A DNA stretch of 64,000 nt, from contig CM043969.1 of assembly GCA_014529385.2 (NCBI GenBank), forward strand, positions 28,726,946-28,790,945, written 5' to 3'. Origin of the DNA: Adiantum capillus-veneris (taxonomy: Eukaryota; Streptophyta; Polypodiopsida; Polypodiales; Pteridaceae). Numbering within the stretch: position 1 is the stretch's first letter; each line of letters begins with the position of its first letter. A model generated the notes under the pieces. That model worked only from the letters and a program-made list of their open reading frames with translations, had not been told where the DNA came from and ran no database searches. Below are positions 47,668 through 57,173 of this stretch, piece by piece. Made by a program: the position numbers and the translations under genes.

Positions 47668-48003
47668 TTAGCTACGAGTTCCATGAGGAGCTGTGGTGTT
47701 CCTTGAGTTGGGCTTCCATGGATGTTGTTGATGGAACTCTTGGACTTTGAGAGATGCATGCTGTAGATTGTGTGATGGTTCCCAGGTTTGTTCACTAACA
47801 TCATAGCCTTTCCAATGCACCAAGTACTGTAACCTGCCACGCGAAATTTGAGAATCTAGGACTTTCTCGACCTCATATTCATCATGTCCTTGAATCTCAA
47901 CCAGAGGAGGTGGTTGTAGGGTTCTTCCTAGGATTTTAGATGTGTGATAAGGTTCTAGGATTGAGACATGAAAGACTGGATGGATTTTCATGGATGAGGG
48001 CAA
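47668..48003 (-). pseudogene. G4 chromodomain and polyprotein C-terminus
   Basis: The frame shows IHPVFHVSILEPYH, then a chromodomain: EYEVEKVLDSQISRG, LQYLVHWKGYDVSEQTWEP and a C-terminal helix (KVQEFHQQHP). The aromatic residues of the methyl-lysine cage (Y, W, W/Y) are in place. Chromodomains guide chromovirus integration to heterochromatin. Confidence 0.9.
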
Positions 48004-48983
48004 TCGGAGTCGATAGGTGACTGGACTGGATTGACTTGACGGGTAATTTTAAATGGGCCAAGCCTTCGATAATCAAGCTTTTGACAGGGACGAGATGAAC
48101 GCAGATCACGTCGGAGAAGCCACACTTTATCCCCTTCTTTGTATTTTGGATGCTGCATGCGATGGAGATCTGCACTTTCCTTATACTTGGATTGAGCTTC
48201 TTTGATGTGAATTGTAAGTTCTTTGTGAATTGCAGATAATTGTTGTGTAAGATGAATTGAAGCTGGATTCTTGACTTGATAGTGTCTGTGAATATCCTGT
48301 TTGGGATGTTGACCATAATTAGCAAAGAATGGAGTGTGACGAGTGGAGGCATGAAAACTGTTATTATAGGAGAATTCTACTAGCGATAGGAGCTCGACCC
48401 AATTATCCTGGTGATAATTGATAGTACAACGGAGATACTGTTCCAAAACTTGATTTACTCTCTCTGTTTGTCCATCACTTTGTGGGTGATTGGCTGAGGA
48501 GAGGTTGATTTGTACTCCGAGTAGCTTGAATAAGCTTTTCCAAAAGCTAGAGATGAATTGTGGGCCTCGATTAGAAACTATGTCATCCGGTAATCCGTGA
48601 TAACGATAGATATGCTGTAGAAAGAGTTTGGCCGTACCTTCGCTGCTGATGGTTTTAGTGGTTGGAATGAAGTATGCCATTTTTGTAAACCGATCCACGA
48701 CTACTAAAATGGAGTCAAATCCTTGTGACAAGGGTAGCTCTACAATGAAATCCATGGAGATGGATGACCATGGTTTGGTTGGAATGGGCAAGGGATGGAG
48801 TAACCCATGAGGACGATGACGAGGGGCCTTTGATCTATTGCAAGTGTCAGAAGCGCCTACATACTCCTTGACAAGCTTCCACGTTTGAGGCCACCAAAAG
48901 TCGCGGGAGAGAAGCTCAATTGTCTTATTAACCCCAAAATGCCCTGCTGATGAAAGATCATGCCATTGTTGAAGTACCTCCAA
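47988..48983 (-). pseudogene. G4 integrase
   Basis: A long frame with GHFGVNKTIELLSRDFWWP, MDFIVELPLSQGFDSIL, VVVDRFTKMAYFIP and DGQTERVNQVLEQYLR. Two departures stand out: the second catalytic Asp is Asn (IVSNRGPQF, codon 48570-48572), and the third residue of the HHCC site appears as Ser (ASDTC, codon 48849-48851). Both would be expected to disable strand transfer. Confidence 0.92.
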
Positions 48984-50530
48984 GCGTGTTGGTCCTGGCG
49001 GAATAGTAAATTAGTCCATCAATTTCTTGAAAGTCCTCATTGACCTCTTGTCCTTGTAGTTTTTGTCTAATATTCTGAGCAAGTGGGTCTTTGGCAATTT
49101 GCGTCTTCACCTCAGAAAGAAAAGTAGAATCTTCAGGAGCTTGGCTCATGGTGGCGTTTAGCTTAAGCTGCTCAGGTTTCAAAATCACTGACTCTTGTTG
49201 ATCAAATGCTGCGTCGCCTTCTCTAGGTGCAAGGTAGGATCTTCTTGATAAGGCATCTGGCTTAGCTTGTTGACGGCCAGGTCTATAAGAGATAAGAAAA
49301 TCAAACCTTGATAGGTTACCACTCCACCTGGCTTGGTGATGATTCAAGACGCGGGATGTCATGAAGTATTCCAAATTCTTGTGATCTGTATAGACAGTGA
49401 TCTTATGAGGAGCTCCTTCAAGTAGGTGACGCCAAGTGTCGAAGGAGTCGATGATTGCTAAGAGCTCTTTGTCATGGATTTCATAATTGATTTTTGCAGC
49501 TGAGAACTTGCGGGAATGAAAAGCCACTCGATGTACTCGACCATCCTCTCCTACTTGGGATAGAATAGCGCCAAGGGCAAAATCTGAAGCGTCTGTTTCT
49601 AGGATGAAAGGCTTTGTAGGATCTGTGTGAATTAGAATGGGTGCGGTCGTGAAAGCTTGCTTGAGAGTTTGAAATGCTTTCGTGGCCTCTGAGTCCCAGA
49701 AAAACTTATTATGGCCTGTCAACCTTGTGAGTGTTGTAACCACCTTGGCGTATCCCTGTATAAAGATACGAAAAAAATTTGCAAATCCGAGGAAACATTG
49801 AACATCTCTTACCGAGGTGGGTGTCTCCCAATCAAGGATGGTTTGAACCTTCTTTGGATCCATGGAGATTCCCTTTTCAGAAATTACATAACCAAGAAAT
49901 TCCACCTTAGATTGATGAAAAGAGCACTTCTCCAACTTTGCATATAACCCTGATGCACGAAGCTTTTCAAGCACTAATCGTACATGGTGCTCATGCTCTT
50001 CTTGATCCTTGGAAAATATCAAGATATCATCCAAATATATTACTACAAAATAATCCAAATACTCCCGAAAGATATCATTCATTAAATGTTGAAAAACAGT
50101 TGGGGCATTTGTGAGACCAAGTGGCATGACGGTATATTCAAAGTGGCCATACCTTGTCCGAAAGGCTGTTTTCCATTCATCACCTTCTTTGATTCTGACT
50201 AGGTTGTAAGCACCACGAAGATCTATTTTTGTAAGTATTCTTGCTTTGCCAAGGCGCTCAAGAAGCTCTGGGATCAAGGGAAGGGGATAGCGATTCTTGA
50301 CGGTGATCTTGTTTAGGCCCCTATAATCCACGCACATCCGGAGAGTTCCGTCCTTCTTCTTTACAAAGAGTATTGGAGCTCCTGCTGGGGACTTTGAATG
50401 TCGTATGAACCCCTTAGCAAGATTCTCATCAATATTTTTCTGTAATTCTACCAGTTCATCTTGAGATAGCTCGTATATTGGGCCAAAAGGGGGTTGGGTT
50501 CCCTCCTGAAGCTCTATAGCACAATCATAG
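48958..50530 (-). pseudogene. G4 reverse transcriptase and RNase H
   Basis: Open from just after the stop near 50530. Motifs: [69 protein letters not shown], catalytic YLDDILIF, FLGYVISEKGI and RNase H FILETDASDFALGAIL, KELLAIIDSFDTWRHLL, YTDHKNLEYF, PDALSRRS. The catalytic residues look intact. The frame ends 25 bp into the integrase frame through a frameshift. Confidence 0.94.
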
Positions 50531-50532
50531 GG

Positions 50533-51285
50533 TCAATGCTCCGGTAAGAGGTCTGCATTCTTCTTCTCAAAAACATCATTGTAATCTTGATATTGACGTG
50601 GCAATGCCTCCATGATTTTTGTTGTCGACGTTTCGGTTGGTGTTGCAAATATCAGGAAAGTTGGATACTTTTTGGCTGCACACATGAAGACCTTGGCTCC
50701 AAGATATATAGGCCTCTTATGCCTTCCCTTCTTCTTTTGGACTTTTCGTGGTTCAATTCTCCGAACCCTCCAATCGATGTTAGGATTATGTAATTCAAGC
50801 CACAGTAGCCCAATAACAATTGGATTGCTTGGGCTTTGTATAATATTGAACGCTATTCTTGAAACATGCTCCTGCAATGTTACTTCTATGGGGCGAGTTT
50901 CATACCTGACATCCCCTGAAGCGAGGGGACGACCATCAATGACTTCTATAGTTGCTGGATTAGATTTCTCCACAAGTGGTATGCCTTGTTCTTTTGCAAA
51001 TTCTTTGTCCATGAAGCACGCCGTTGCGCCTGAATCTAGTAATGCTTCACAATCCATGTGCCTACCCGGCATATGGATCTTGACTGGTAGCATAAAACTT
51101 GAAGTGGAATCAGCGGGAAGAAAGAGACCTTTTTTTGCTTGTCTTTTGTCCAACCAGTCGGTCTCTATTGGGGTTGGACGTCCATGTTTTCCGAACACGT
51201 TGAGGCCATTGCACAATGAACCTTCATCTTTCTCTTCCTTGGACACTGTTGAGCCATGTGCCCCTGCTCTCCACAATACATACAT
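50533..51285 (-). pseudogene. G4 protease
   Basis: Retropepsin with CEALLDSGATACFMD (catalytic D-S-G) and PIVIGLLWLELHNPNIDW. The preceding gag knuckle, CMYCGEQGHMAQQC, is in another frame near 51270-51230. The frame ends LLPEH followed by a stop that separates it from reverse transcriptase; one base change would account for it. Confidence 0.88.
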
Positions 51286-51289
51286 AAGC

Positions 51290-52174
51290 CATTAATGCGT
51301 CGCCTTAGCTTCTCCTGGTTGAGAGAGGTTCAAACCGTGCTGAATCAATTTGCATGGGCTCAATGCTTGATTCATGGCCCTGTTGAGGTGTGTAGCAATT
51401 ATGTGTCACTTCTGTTTGGGGTCGCAATGGTGCCCCAAGACGCCTCTCTTGTCTCCTCTCAAATAGTCAATTATCACATTCTATTGCTTGAGAGATGAAC
51501 TCGCTTAGTGTGTGAGCCTTTGGCATAGTAAATAAAAGATCTTTTACATCATCCTTTAATCCCCACCAAAATTGGCTAATGAAATATTCCTCATGCCAAG
51601 TCAGATCGCAAGTGAGCTGTTGAAATTCGAATGCATAGACGGATGCAGGTCTCGATCCTTGGCGGAGATTTCTAAGTTTGGTTTCAACAACCCTTGCCCT
51701 ATCAGTATCCCCAAAGGTTGCAGAGAACTCCCACACAAAAGCTTCAAAGTCATGAAGAAGAGGAGATTCTTTTTCAAGTAAGGGAGCAAACCAAGAGAGA
51801 GCCGTACCCGAGAGGAGGGTCCCAATAAGGCCTACTTGAGAGGCATCATCTGGATAACGCTCTCATTGCATTCGAATGAAGAGGCGCACTTGTTGGAGAA
51901 AACCTCTAAACTTTGATCTAGTCCCATCAAATTTTTCAGGCATGCTGACCTTCGGCTCCTTCTTATGTTGTTGAGAATAGCTAGATCTTGCAGCTTGTGC
52001 TTGATGTTTGCTTGTCTCCTGAAGCTCTTGAATTTGATGTTGAAGATTTTGCAACGCCGGTCCCAAGATTAGGGGTTGCCCTGCTTGAAGTTGAGCGTTA
52101 ATCTCGCGAAGTTATTGTAACTGAGCTTGGATGCTTTGCAATGCGTTGATGACACCTTCCATCGTCGGCTCCAT
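51290..52174 (-). pseudogene. G4 gag
   Basis: The ATG at 52174 (MEPTMEGV) is followed by a coiled-coil, Gln-rich N-terminus with a stop near 52112, then MPEKFDGTRSKFRGFLQQV, the gag core (WEFSATFGDTDRARVVETKL, ASVYAFEFQQL, FWWGLKDDVKDLL) and AIECDN before a stop near 51465. Canonical chromovirus gag layout. Confidence 0.88.
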
Positions 52175-52490
52175 GATGGCTTGAGAAGATTAAGAGATGG
52201 TAGTCTTGCCAAACTGTTATGAGCACGTATAGAGCTAGAAGAGAGCAAGAAGAGGTGCTCACAATGTACAATAACTTGGGACTTGATGATAGGCTTAATC
52301 TTGATTATAAGACTTAATACTTTATTAAGAGAGCTAGATACAAGACTTTGATTACATGACTTGAGTACAAGACAAGGCTTGATTGCAAGGACAAGACTTG
52401 AACATGAGACAAGAATTAGAAGAGGACTTTCCTCATAAGAGCCTCACAACTGGTGTTGGCAAGACTGAGGGGCTTGTGACTCAAGACCCC

Positions 52491-52500
52491 TATTTATACT
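52491..52500 (-). promoter_or_regulatory. TATA box of G4 5' LTR
   Basis: AGTATAAATA on the minus strand, followed by GGGGTC. The 3' LTR copy has a mutated form (AGTATAGATA, 47281-47290). A start site would be expected about 30 bp further down the minus strand, near 52460. Confidence 0.7.
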
Positions 52501-52547
52501 AGTGCTTGAGGAGGTTAGAACTTTCTAGGTTCTTCTTGAGGAGGTTA

Positions 52548-52750
52548 GAATCTTCTAGAACCTTCTTGATCCTCCTAGTCCTTCGAGAACCTTCTAGATC
52601 CTTTTGCAACTTTCTAGAGCTTTCCAGAAACTTCTAGATTCTTCCGGAATCTTCTCCAAGCTTCTATAAACTTCTTGATCCTTCTAGTTCTTCTAGAACC
52701 TTCAACTTTCTAGAGCTTTCCAGAAACTTCTAGATTCTTCTGGAATCTTC
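52548..52750 (-). promoter_or_regulatory. Heat-shock-element array in G4 U3
   Basis: Perfect three-part TTCnnGAAnnTTC sites are at 52582-52594, 52622-52634, 52642-52654, 52691-52703, 52718-52730 and 52738-52750, plus a four-part GAAnnTTCnnGAAnnTTC at 52548-52565. This is the consensus bound by trimeric heat-shock factors. The array sits upstream of the TATA box in element orientation. Heat-responsive LTRs of this kind are known from the Arabidopsis copia element ONSEN; function here is inferred. Confidence 0.7.
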
Positions 52751-52863
52751 TCCATGTTTCTAGAAACTTATAGATTCTTCTAGAGCCTTCTAGTGATGAT
52801 GTAGGCGATGACATAGGCGATGATGTAGGCAACGACTGACTCTCAAGCATCCATGACACTCAC

Positions 52864-52930
52864 AAAGTAATTTCACAAAAGTACTTTTTTTAATTTTGCT
52901 ACTCTCAAAGTTAATAGGCCATTCTTGACA
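52864..52930 (+). repeat. G3 3' LTR, terminal part
   Basis: AAAGTAATTTCACAAAAG...GGCCATTCTTGACA corresponds to the last stretch of the 5' LTR (30708-30777). Confidence 0.8.
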
Positions 52931-53718
52931 TGATTCTTAAGCTCTGCTGTCAGACCGTGAATAAAACAACGCACTTGCTGAAAGGTATCTAACCCCTCCA
53001 GCTTGAGGATGACATCCCGATAGTGTGAGATATATCCAACAATGATTTATGTTGTCGCATGGAGCACTTATCCCAACCCAGCCAATTTCTGTCCACTTCA
53101 TCATGGGCGAAAATTCCTTTCTGAATATAACCTCAAAGGTTGCCCAAGTCTGTGGTATGATGTTCTTCTCCTTGAGAGACATCCACCATTTATAGGCCTT
53201 GCCTTCTAATGGCAGACTTGTTTGTAGTGCTTTGACTACATCCGGAGTACGCCGTAGATTGTGAATTCCTTCCACTTATTGAGAAAGATATTCACTGCAT
53301 CCTTATTGTGCTCTCTTTCCTCTCCCTTAAAAGTCAATGATTTTGTATTTTTCAACAAATCGTCCACCTCCTTTTGAGTGAGAGAGTGCAGAGAATCCGG
53401 AGGGGTACCTTGCCCATGATCGGAGCCTTGCTCCTGCATATGTGTATCAGCAGTGCCCTTGGCCTGCTGTTGCATAAATTGCACTACTAAAGTGGATAAT
53501 TTACTAACATTTTCATTCAAAGATGCAAAATTCTTTTCCATCACAGACATACGTGCTTGAAGTGCTCGAAATTTCTGAATATCAAGCTATTCGTAAGTGT
53601 CATCTCCTCCCGTAGCTGCACGGGTACCCTCCGTGAGAGTATTCAACCGCGAGTCATCATTGGGAAGATCAAGCGTATGGTGCTCGAAATCAAAAGTCAT
53701 ATTGATGTCGAAATCCAT
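52931..53718 (-). pseudogene. G2 gag
   Basis: The ATG at 53718 begins MDFDINMTFDFEHH, an acidic start like that of the G5 gag. A stop near 53587 follows, then a coiled coil (MEKNFASLNENVSKLSTLV), DDLLKNTKSLTFKGEE and the gag core (LPLEGKAYKWWMSLK, ATFEVIFRKEFSP). It is cut at 52931 by G3; the downstream part resumes at 29184. Confidence 0.75.
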
Positions 53719-54510
53719 GGCGACTATGTGTAGTGTTAGCAAAAGAAAGAAGAGTACATTGTGTCAAACGATGCCCGGTGAAAGCTGATCGTATCCGTTG
53801 AAAGCGAAAAAGACCATGTCGATTGTGAGCATTCAAACCAAGAAATTGTGCAAAAGTCTATTGCCGTCAAACCTTCCTTCAAATTTGTTATCGAGCGGAT
53901 GTTATGGCTTGAATTTTAATGGACGTCTTCCCGCCGTGCAGAACTCGCCCATAAGTGTTGGCTATGGTGAACTTTGCTAATTTAAACTGTCTTGAATATT
54001 TGCTCGCTTGAGAATTTCTGCAAATTTTCAAAATTTTTGTGTTTGAAGAATTTCTTGAAATTCTACTGCATCATCGGTTGCTCACCCTAATCCGGCGGCT
54101 TGTCGAGGTCAGAGGCTGACGGGATGGGGGGGGGGGGGGGGGTGGGCCTTGGGTACCCTCCCTTGTCCTTTAAAAAATTTGCCTTAAGCTCCTTGGCATG
54201 GGCGTTCAAGGAAGAAAAGATAAGCTCTCAAGGAACCATGGCGGGCTGCAACGCAGGAGAAAAGAGCAAGAGAGATGGCAAGCAGGAGAAAGCCCGGATG
54301 GTGATGCCACTGTGACGTCGTTTGCTCCCCAGGCCGGGGCAAAAATGTTGATGCCTAATCTGCGTGATTTTGTGCTACTCGCCCAAGACCTCTTCCCTCT
54401 CAAGCAGCCTTGCACATGGGCTTGTCGGCTTTGACCTCCCCACGCTTTTGCATGAGCATGCAACCTCCTACACTTGAGGAGAGGCCATACCCCTTTTTCC
54501 ACAAGTCCAA
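53719..54510 (-). other. G2 leader between primer-binding site and gag
   Basis: No gene. Holds a 17-bp G run near 54124-54140. The corresponding stretch in G5 is 15810-16721. Confidence 0.55.
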
Positions 54511-54524
54511 GGTTTTGATACCAG

Positions 54525-54662
54525 TAAAATGCCTTGGGAACTGCTTGAAAGAATCCTCCTCCCTACCTCCCTATTTATAGCCACTTGGCCTAGGATTCCC
54601 TTCCCACTGGCAGTCGGCCCTTGGCCCGGTCCTTGACCCCTAGGGTTGCCCTTGGCATGACA
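54525..54662 (-). repeat. G2 5' LTR (element orientation)
   Basis: TAAAATGCCTTGGG...GGCATGACA on the plus strand. The minus-strand primer-binding site TGGTATCAAAACC lies just inside it (54511-54523). Confidence 0.8.
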
Positions 54663-55063
54663 GGGAAGCGATATTTTTACGTGTGCCAGAGCATTCAGAA
54701 AGTAATGTGAATACTGGGTCAACAACTAAATTATCTCCGAGATATTGTGGCAAGTGAATTGGAGATATGCCCTACAAACTCTCATTGTGTGCACACTCTT
54801 ACATTCATCCGGTATTTCATGTAAGTCGTTTATGTAAATACTTGCATAGAGATGACAATGTCATTGACCAACATATGTTGGTTGCTTTCATTGAACCTCC
54901 AACTCAGCCGCATGAACCTGAGCGTATTTTCGACTATCATGATCTACGTACACGTCATTATGTGCGTCGACAAACATTAGTCAAGTGGGAAGACGTACTT
55001 ACAAAAGGTGCCACTTGGGAAAACATAAGTGTTCTTAAGAAGAACTTTTGTTTTCGAGGATGA
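54663..55063 (+). pseudogene. G1 polyprotein C-terminus, chromodomain-like
   Basis: Continues the integrase frame broken at 20322. An IFLRVPEHSE-like segment is followed by YIHPVFHVSRL and a chromodomain-like end (PERIFDYHDLRTRHYVRRQTLVKWED, TWENISVLKKNF) to TGA at 55061-55063. Several stops lie before 54767. Confidence 0.8.
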
Positions 55064-55088
55064 AAACGCTTCTCCAAAGGTGGAGTAA

Positions 55089-55210
55089 TGTCAGGCCAAG
55101 GGCCAGAGGGCAAATGCCAGTCTGAACCAAGGTTTGCCTATATAAGGGACAGAGGTTGGGAGGAGAGATGGGTTTTAGACACTTTGATCTCTAGGAGGTG
55201 CGCATGCCGC
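55089..55210 (+). repeat. G1 3' LTR (right end approximate)
   Basis: TGTCAGGCCAAGGGCC... directly after a purine tract (AAAGGTGGAGTAA). It has a CTATATAAGG box and a GGTTGGGAGGAG stretch that parallel the G2 and G5 LTRs. Only this copy was found, so the end at about 55210 is inferred from relatives' lengths. Confidence 0.6.
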
Positions 55211-56126
55211 ACTCTCCCTCGATCTCTATCTCTCTCAAATTGTGTACAACTTTGATGCTGTACACGTACGATTCATCAGGCATGTAGATTCATTGTAGCA
55301 TGCTATTTTGTATATTTGCAGGGACACTGCCCTTCTGTTTGTAGCCGCAACAATCGTCTATTTTAAGAGTAAGGCTATCTTATTTGAGCCCAAATCATCT
55401 TGTTAGCCATAGAATTTGCGGTGAGGGCATGTTGCAGCTTTTCAGTTTACCGAGGCAAGGCCGGCTGATAGTTAGAATCCACGGCCCTCCAAGCCACTGC
55501 TTTGTGCAACCGCTAATCTCCGCCTTCGCCCTTTCGGTGGGCAGTGGGCAGGGCTTGAGTTGACCATGTGAGGATAATTCTTCAACAGTCCGATGACGAT
55601 CCCCTCTTGCTCAAGAAGCCAGCACGTGGCAGACGAGCCTTCGACTCAGGAAGGAAGTTGAAACATTGAACGTTTCTTGACGTTTCAAACGTTTCCCCCT
55701 CCTTGTTGCTTCTTCCATATCGATCTCGCCCAGGTAGGTCTCTGCGCTGTTTCTCTCTTGTCGAAGGAGCATACATTTCTGTTGTTGCAGAAACCCTAAC
55801 TCGCGTGCTTGGTATCAGTTGTTGCAGGAACCTCTTTGCCAGGGTTATGATGATGGCATGCTTGTCTTATACTGCTTTGCCACTTTCAGCCTTGTCAGTC
55901 GTGGTTTTGAAGAAAGGTTACGCAAAAGCTTCCCAGCATGGACGCAGTCTGCAAAATCCGTCCTTACAGAACCGTAATTGGCAAAGCGTACCTCAAATAC
56001 TCTTTGGTACTTTTCTTATATTTGCGTAGGGCGCAAGCACTCTGTGTGAGAAGTAGTTGCAGGTGTACGTGCTATTTGTGGACCTTGAGTATGATGGCCG
56101 TGATAGCTCTGTCAAACTAATCCTTC
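55211..56126 (+). other. Putative 5' region of the zinc-finger gene
   Basis: Higher GC than the surrounding repeats, with possible splice signals (CCCAG/GTAGGTC near 55732, TTGTTGCAG near 55792 and 55826, TTTGCGTAG near 56030). This would fit a 5' untranslated exon and intron but is not proven. Confidence 0.35.
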
Positions 56127-57053
56127 ATGGAGGGGTTGAAGGTAGGCATTACAAAGAAGGAGATTGCAGCAAGAGCAGTTTTGAGGGATGTGTGGCAGAG
56201 TGGGCATCGCTGTGTTGAACTTCGGCAAGATGGTCGTGCTTTCATCTTCTTGTGCACACTCTGTTCTACCCGGTGTTACAGTGATGCCACTCTGGCTGAT
56301 CACCTTCGTGGCAATCAACATGCTCGACGGCTCAGCAATGCTTCGGTTTCATCTAGTCAGCCCTTTTCTATTGAGGAGAGTTTGTTCATGGAGAGGGACC
56401 AGATAGTGAATGCAAGTAAAGGAAAGTCTAAGAATGAATCAAGTACCTCTTCAAACTTGAATTTGATGGAGCCATTCCCTGCATCATCCCTTGAGTGGAT
56501 TGGGTCAGGGCAAATTCTCCTTGAAGAAGGGCCTTCGGAACAACAAGTACAGCAGGTTTGGTGTGAATGGTATGGGAGAAATGAAGCACCAGAAATGTGT
56601 GATACTCACACTGGTAAAAAGCCTGAGGAATTGGCACATGCATTGGTTGTTTTTCCTTATAGTGATTCCATTGGACGTCAAGGAGAATGGAAGCCAGGTT
56701 GCTTTATGAAGAAAGGGGAGAATGCTTGCTATAAGGAAAAATTGCGCTTTTCAGAGTTCAGACGGAGAGCGGTAAAAAGTTGTGATGTACCAAGTTTGTC
56801 TTCCCAGGATCCTCATGGAACTTGTGTTTTTCCTTGGAAACCACCTTCTGGAGAAGAAGAGGGAACAGGCTCTTTTACCTTAAAAGACCTCTCACAGAGA
56901 GCATTGCTTAAAGCGCTAAAAAGGCGGAGGCAGAATGTGTTGGAACGACTTTGCTTTATCTGTCATCAACAAATGCTTCCGGGGAGGGATGTTGCTGCAC
57001 TTTTGAACCTAAGGACAGGGCAAATGATGTGCAGCAGTAGAAACGAGCGAGGG
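56127..57053 (+). CDS. C2H2 (matrin-type) zinc-finger protein, partial (one exon)
   Basis: An ATG at 56127 opens 309 codons to a clear splice donor (GGG/GTATGT at 57053/57054). Residues 20-33 (RDVWQSGHRC) lead into a zinc finger: C43, C46, H59 and H65 (CX2C-X12-H-X5-H). The middle is Ser-rich, then LEWIGSGQIL and VWCEWYGR. The end has a CFICHQQMLPGRDVA cysteine motif. This order resembles a conserved plant protein family that joins such a finger with a G-patch-like segment; the identification is from memory of the family and is moderate. Such proteins are generally nuclear and linked to RNA metabolism. Following exons are not found in the next 7 kb, so the gene is truncated, has a large intron or extends past the window. 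Confidence 0.7.
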
Positions 57054-57173
57054 GTATGTATTTTAGTCCTCCCCCTTAAGGAAAAATCATATTTGTACGT
57101 AGTTGTCTTCTTTAATGGAATGCATCCTTTCATTTTGGCGCATTTTCAAAGTCGTGAGAGCATCCTTGATTAG

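Larger units (their letters stand above)
47006..52858 (-). mobile_element. G4: chromovirus-type Ty3/gypsy element
   Basis: LTRs 47006-47658 and 52215-52858 and a perfect CTCAC duplication (47001-47005 and 52859-52863) bound a 5.85-kb element on the minus strand. The order is gag, protease, reverse transcriptase, RNase H, integrase and a C-terminal chromodomain. Frames are long and decay is light, consistent with it being among the latest insertions in the nest. A gag stop near 52113, a stop near 50530, a frame change near 48980 and two altered integrase residues suggest it is no longer autonomous. Confidence 0.96.
52215..52858 (-). repeat. G4 5' LTR (element orientation)
   Basis: Very similar to the left copy, with small indels inside the TTCTAGAA-rich block. 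This copy would drive transcription of the element. Confidence 0.93.
29185..52930 (+). mobile_element. G3: Ty3/gypsy element with long LTRs, split twice
   Basis: The 5' LTR is 29185-30777. A tRNA-iMet-type primer site is at 30779-30790. N1 (30945-40376) is inserted 155 bp later. Gag to integrase runs 40610-45345, and the 3' LTR (45713-47005 resuming at 52864-52930) is split by G4. It sits in G2 gag; I could not confirm a target duplication, and the terminal TG of the 5' LTR reads TT. The polyprotein has many stops. Confidence 0.85.
20323..54662 (-). mobile_element. G2: Ty3/gypsy element inserted in G1, itself carrying 29 kb of insertions
   Basis: Short LTRs (about 20323-20449 and 54525-54662) with related sequence bound a minus-strand element. 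Flanks GGGTA and GGGAA match at 4 of 5 positions. The 3' half (integrase, RNase H, reverse transcriptase, protease, zinc knuckle) lies at 20452-23975 plus 29161-29184; gag lies at 52931-53718. The gap is filled by C1 (23976-29160) and G3 (29185-52930). The remaining length, about 5.4 kb, agrees with relative G5. The LTR TATA region reads CTATAAATAGGGAGG on the minus strand at the right copy. Confidence 0.8.
5700..55210 (+). mobile_element. G1: outer Ty3/gypsy element split by two insertions
   Basis: Three plus-strand pieces form one element. Piece 1 (about 5700-7387) has a gag N-terminus. Piece 2 (18149-20322) has integrase. Piece 3 (54663 to about 55210) has the integrase C-terminus, a chromodomain-like end, a polypurine tract and the 3' LTR. 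The G2 junction cuts a conserved post-integrase stretch: 20300-20320 encodes a VTFVKG-like segment and 54663 onward continues with an IFLRVPEHSE-like segment. The CACTA junction has a TAA duplication. The 5' LTR was not recognised; from the length of relative G5 it should lie near 4.6-4.8 kb. Protease and reverse transcriptase are not visible, so the element seems internally deleted or highly decayed. Confidence 0.7.

Noticed and set aside
50612-51295. 227-codon open frame on the plus strand
   Set aside because: It is antisense to the G4 protease, whose DSGA and IGLLWLELHN motifs explain the region.
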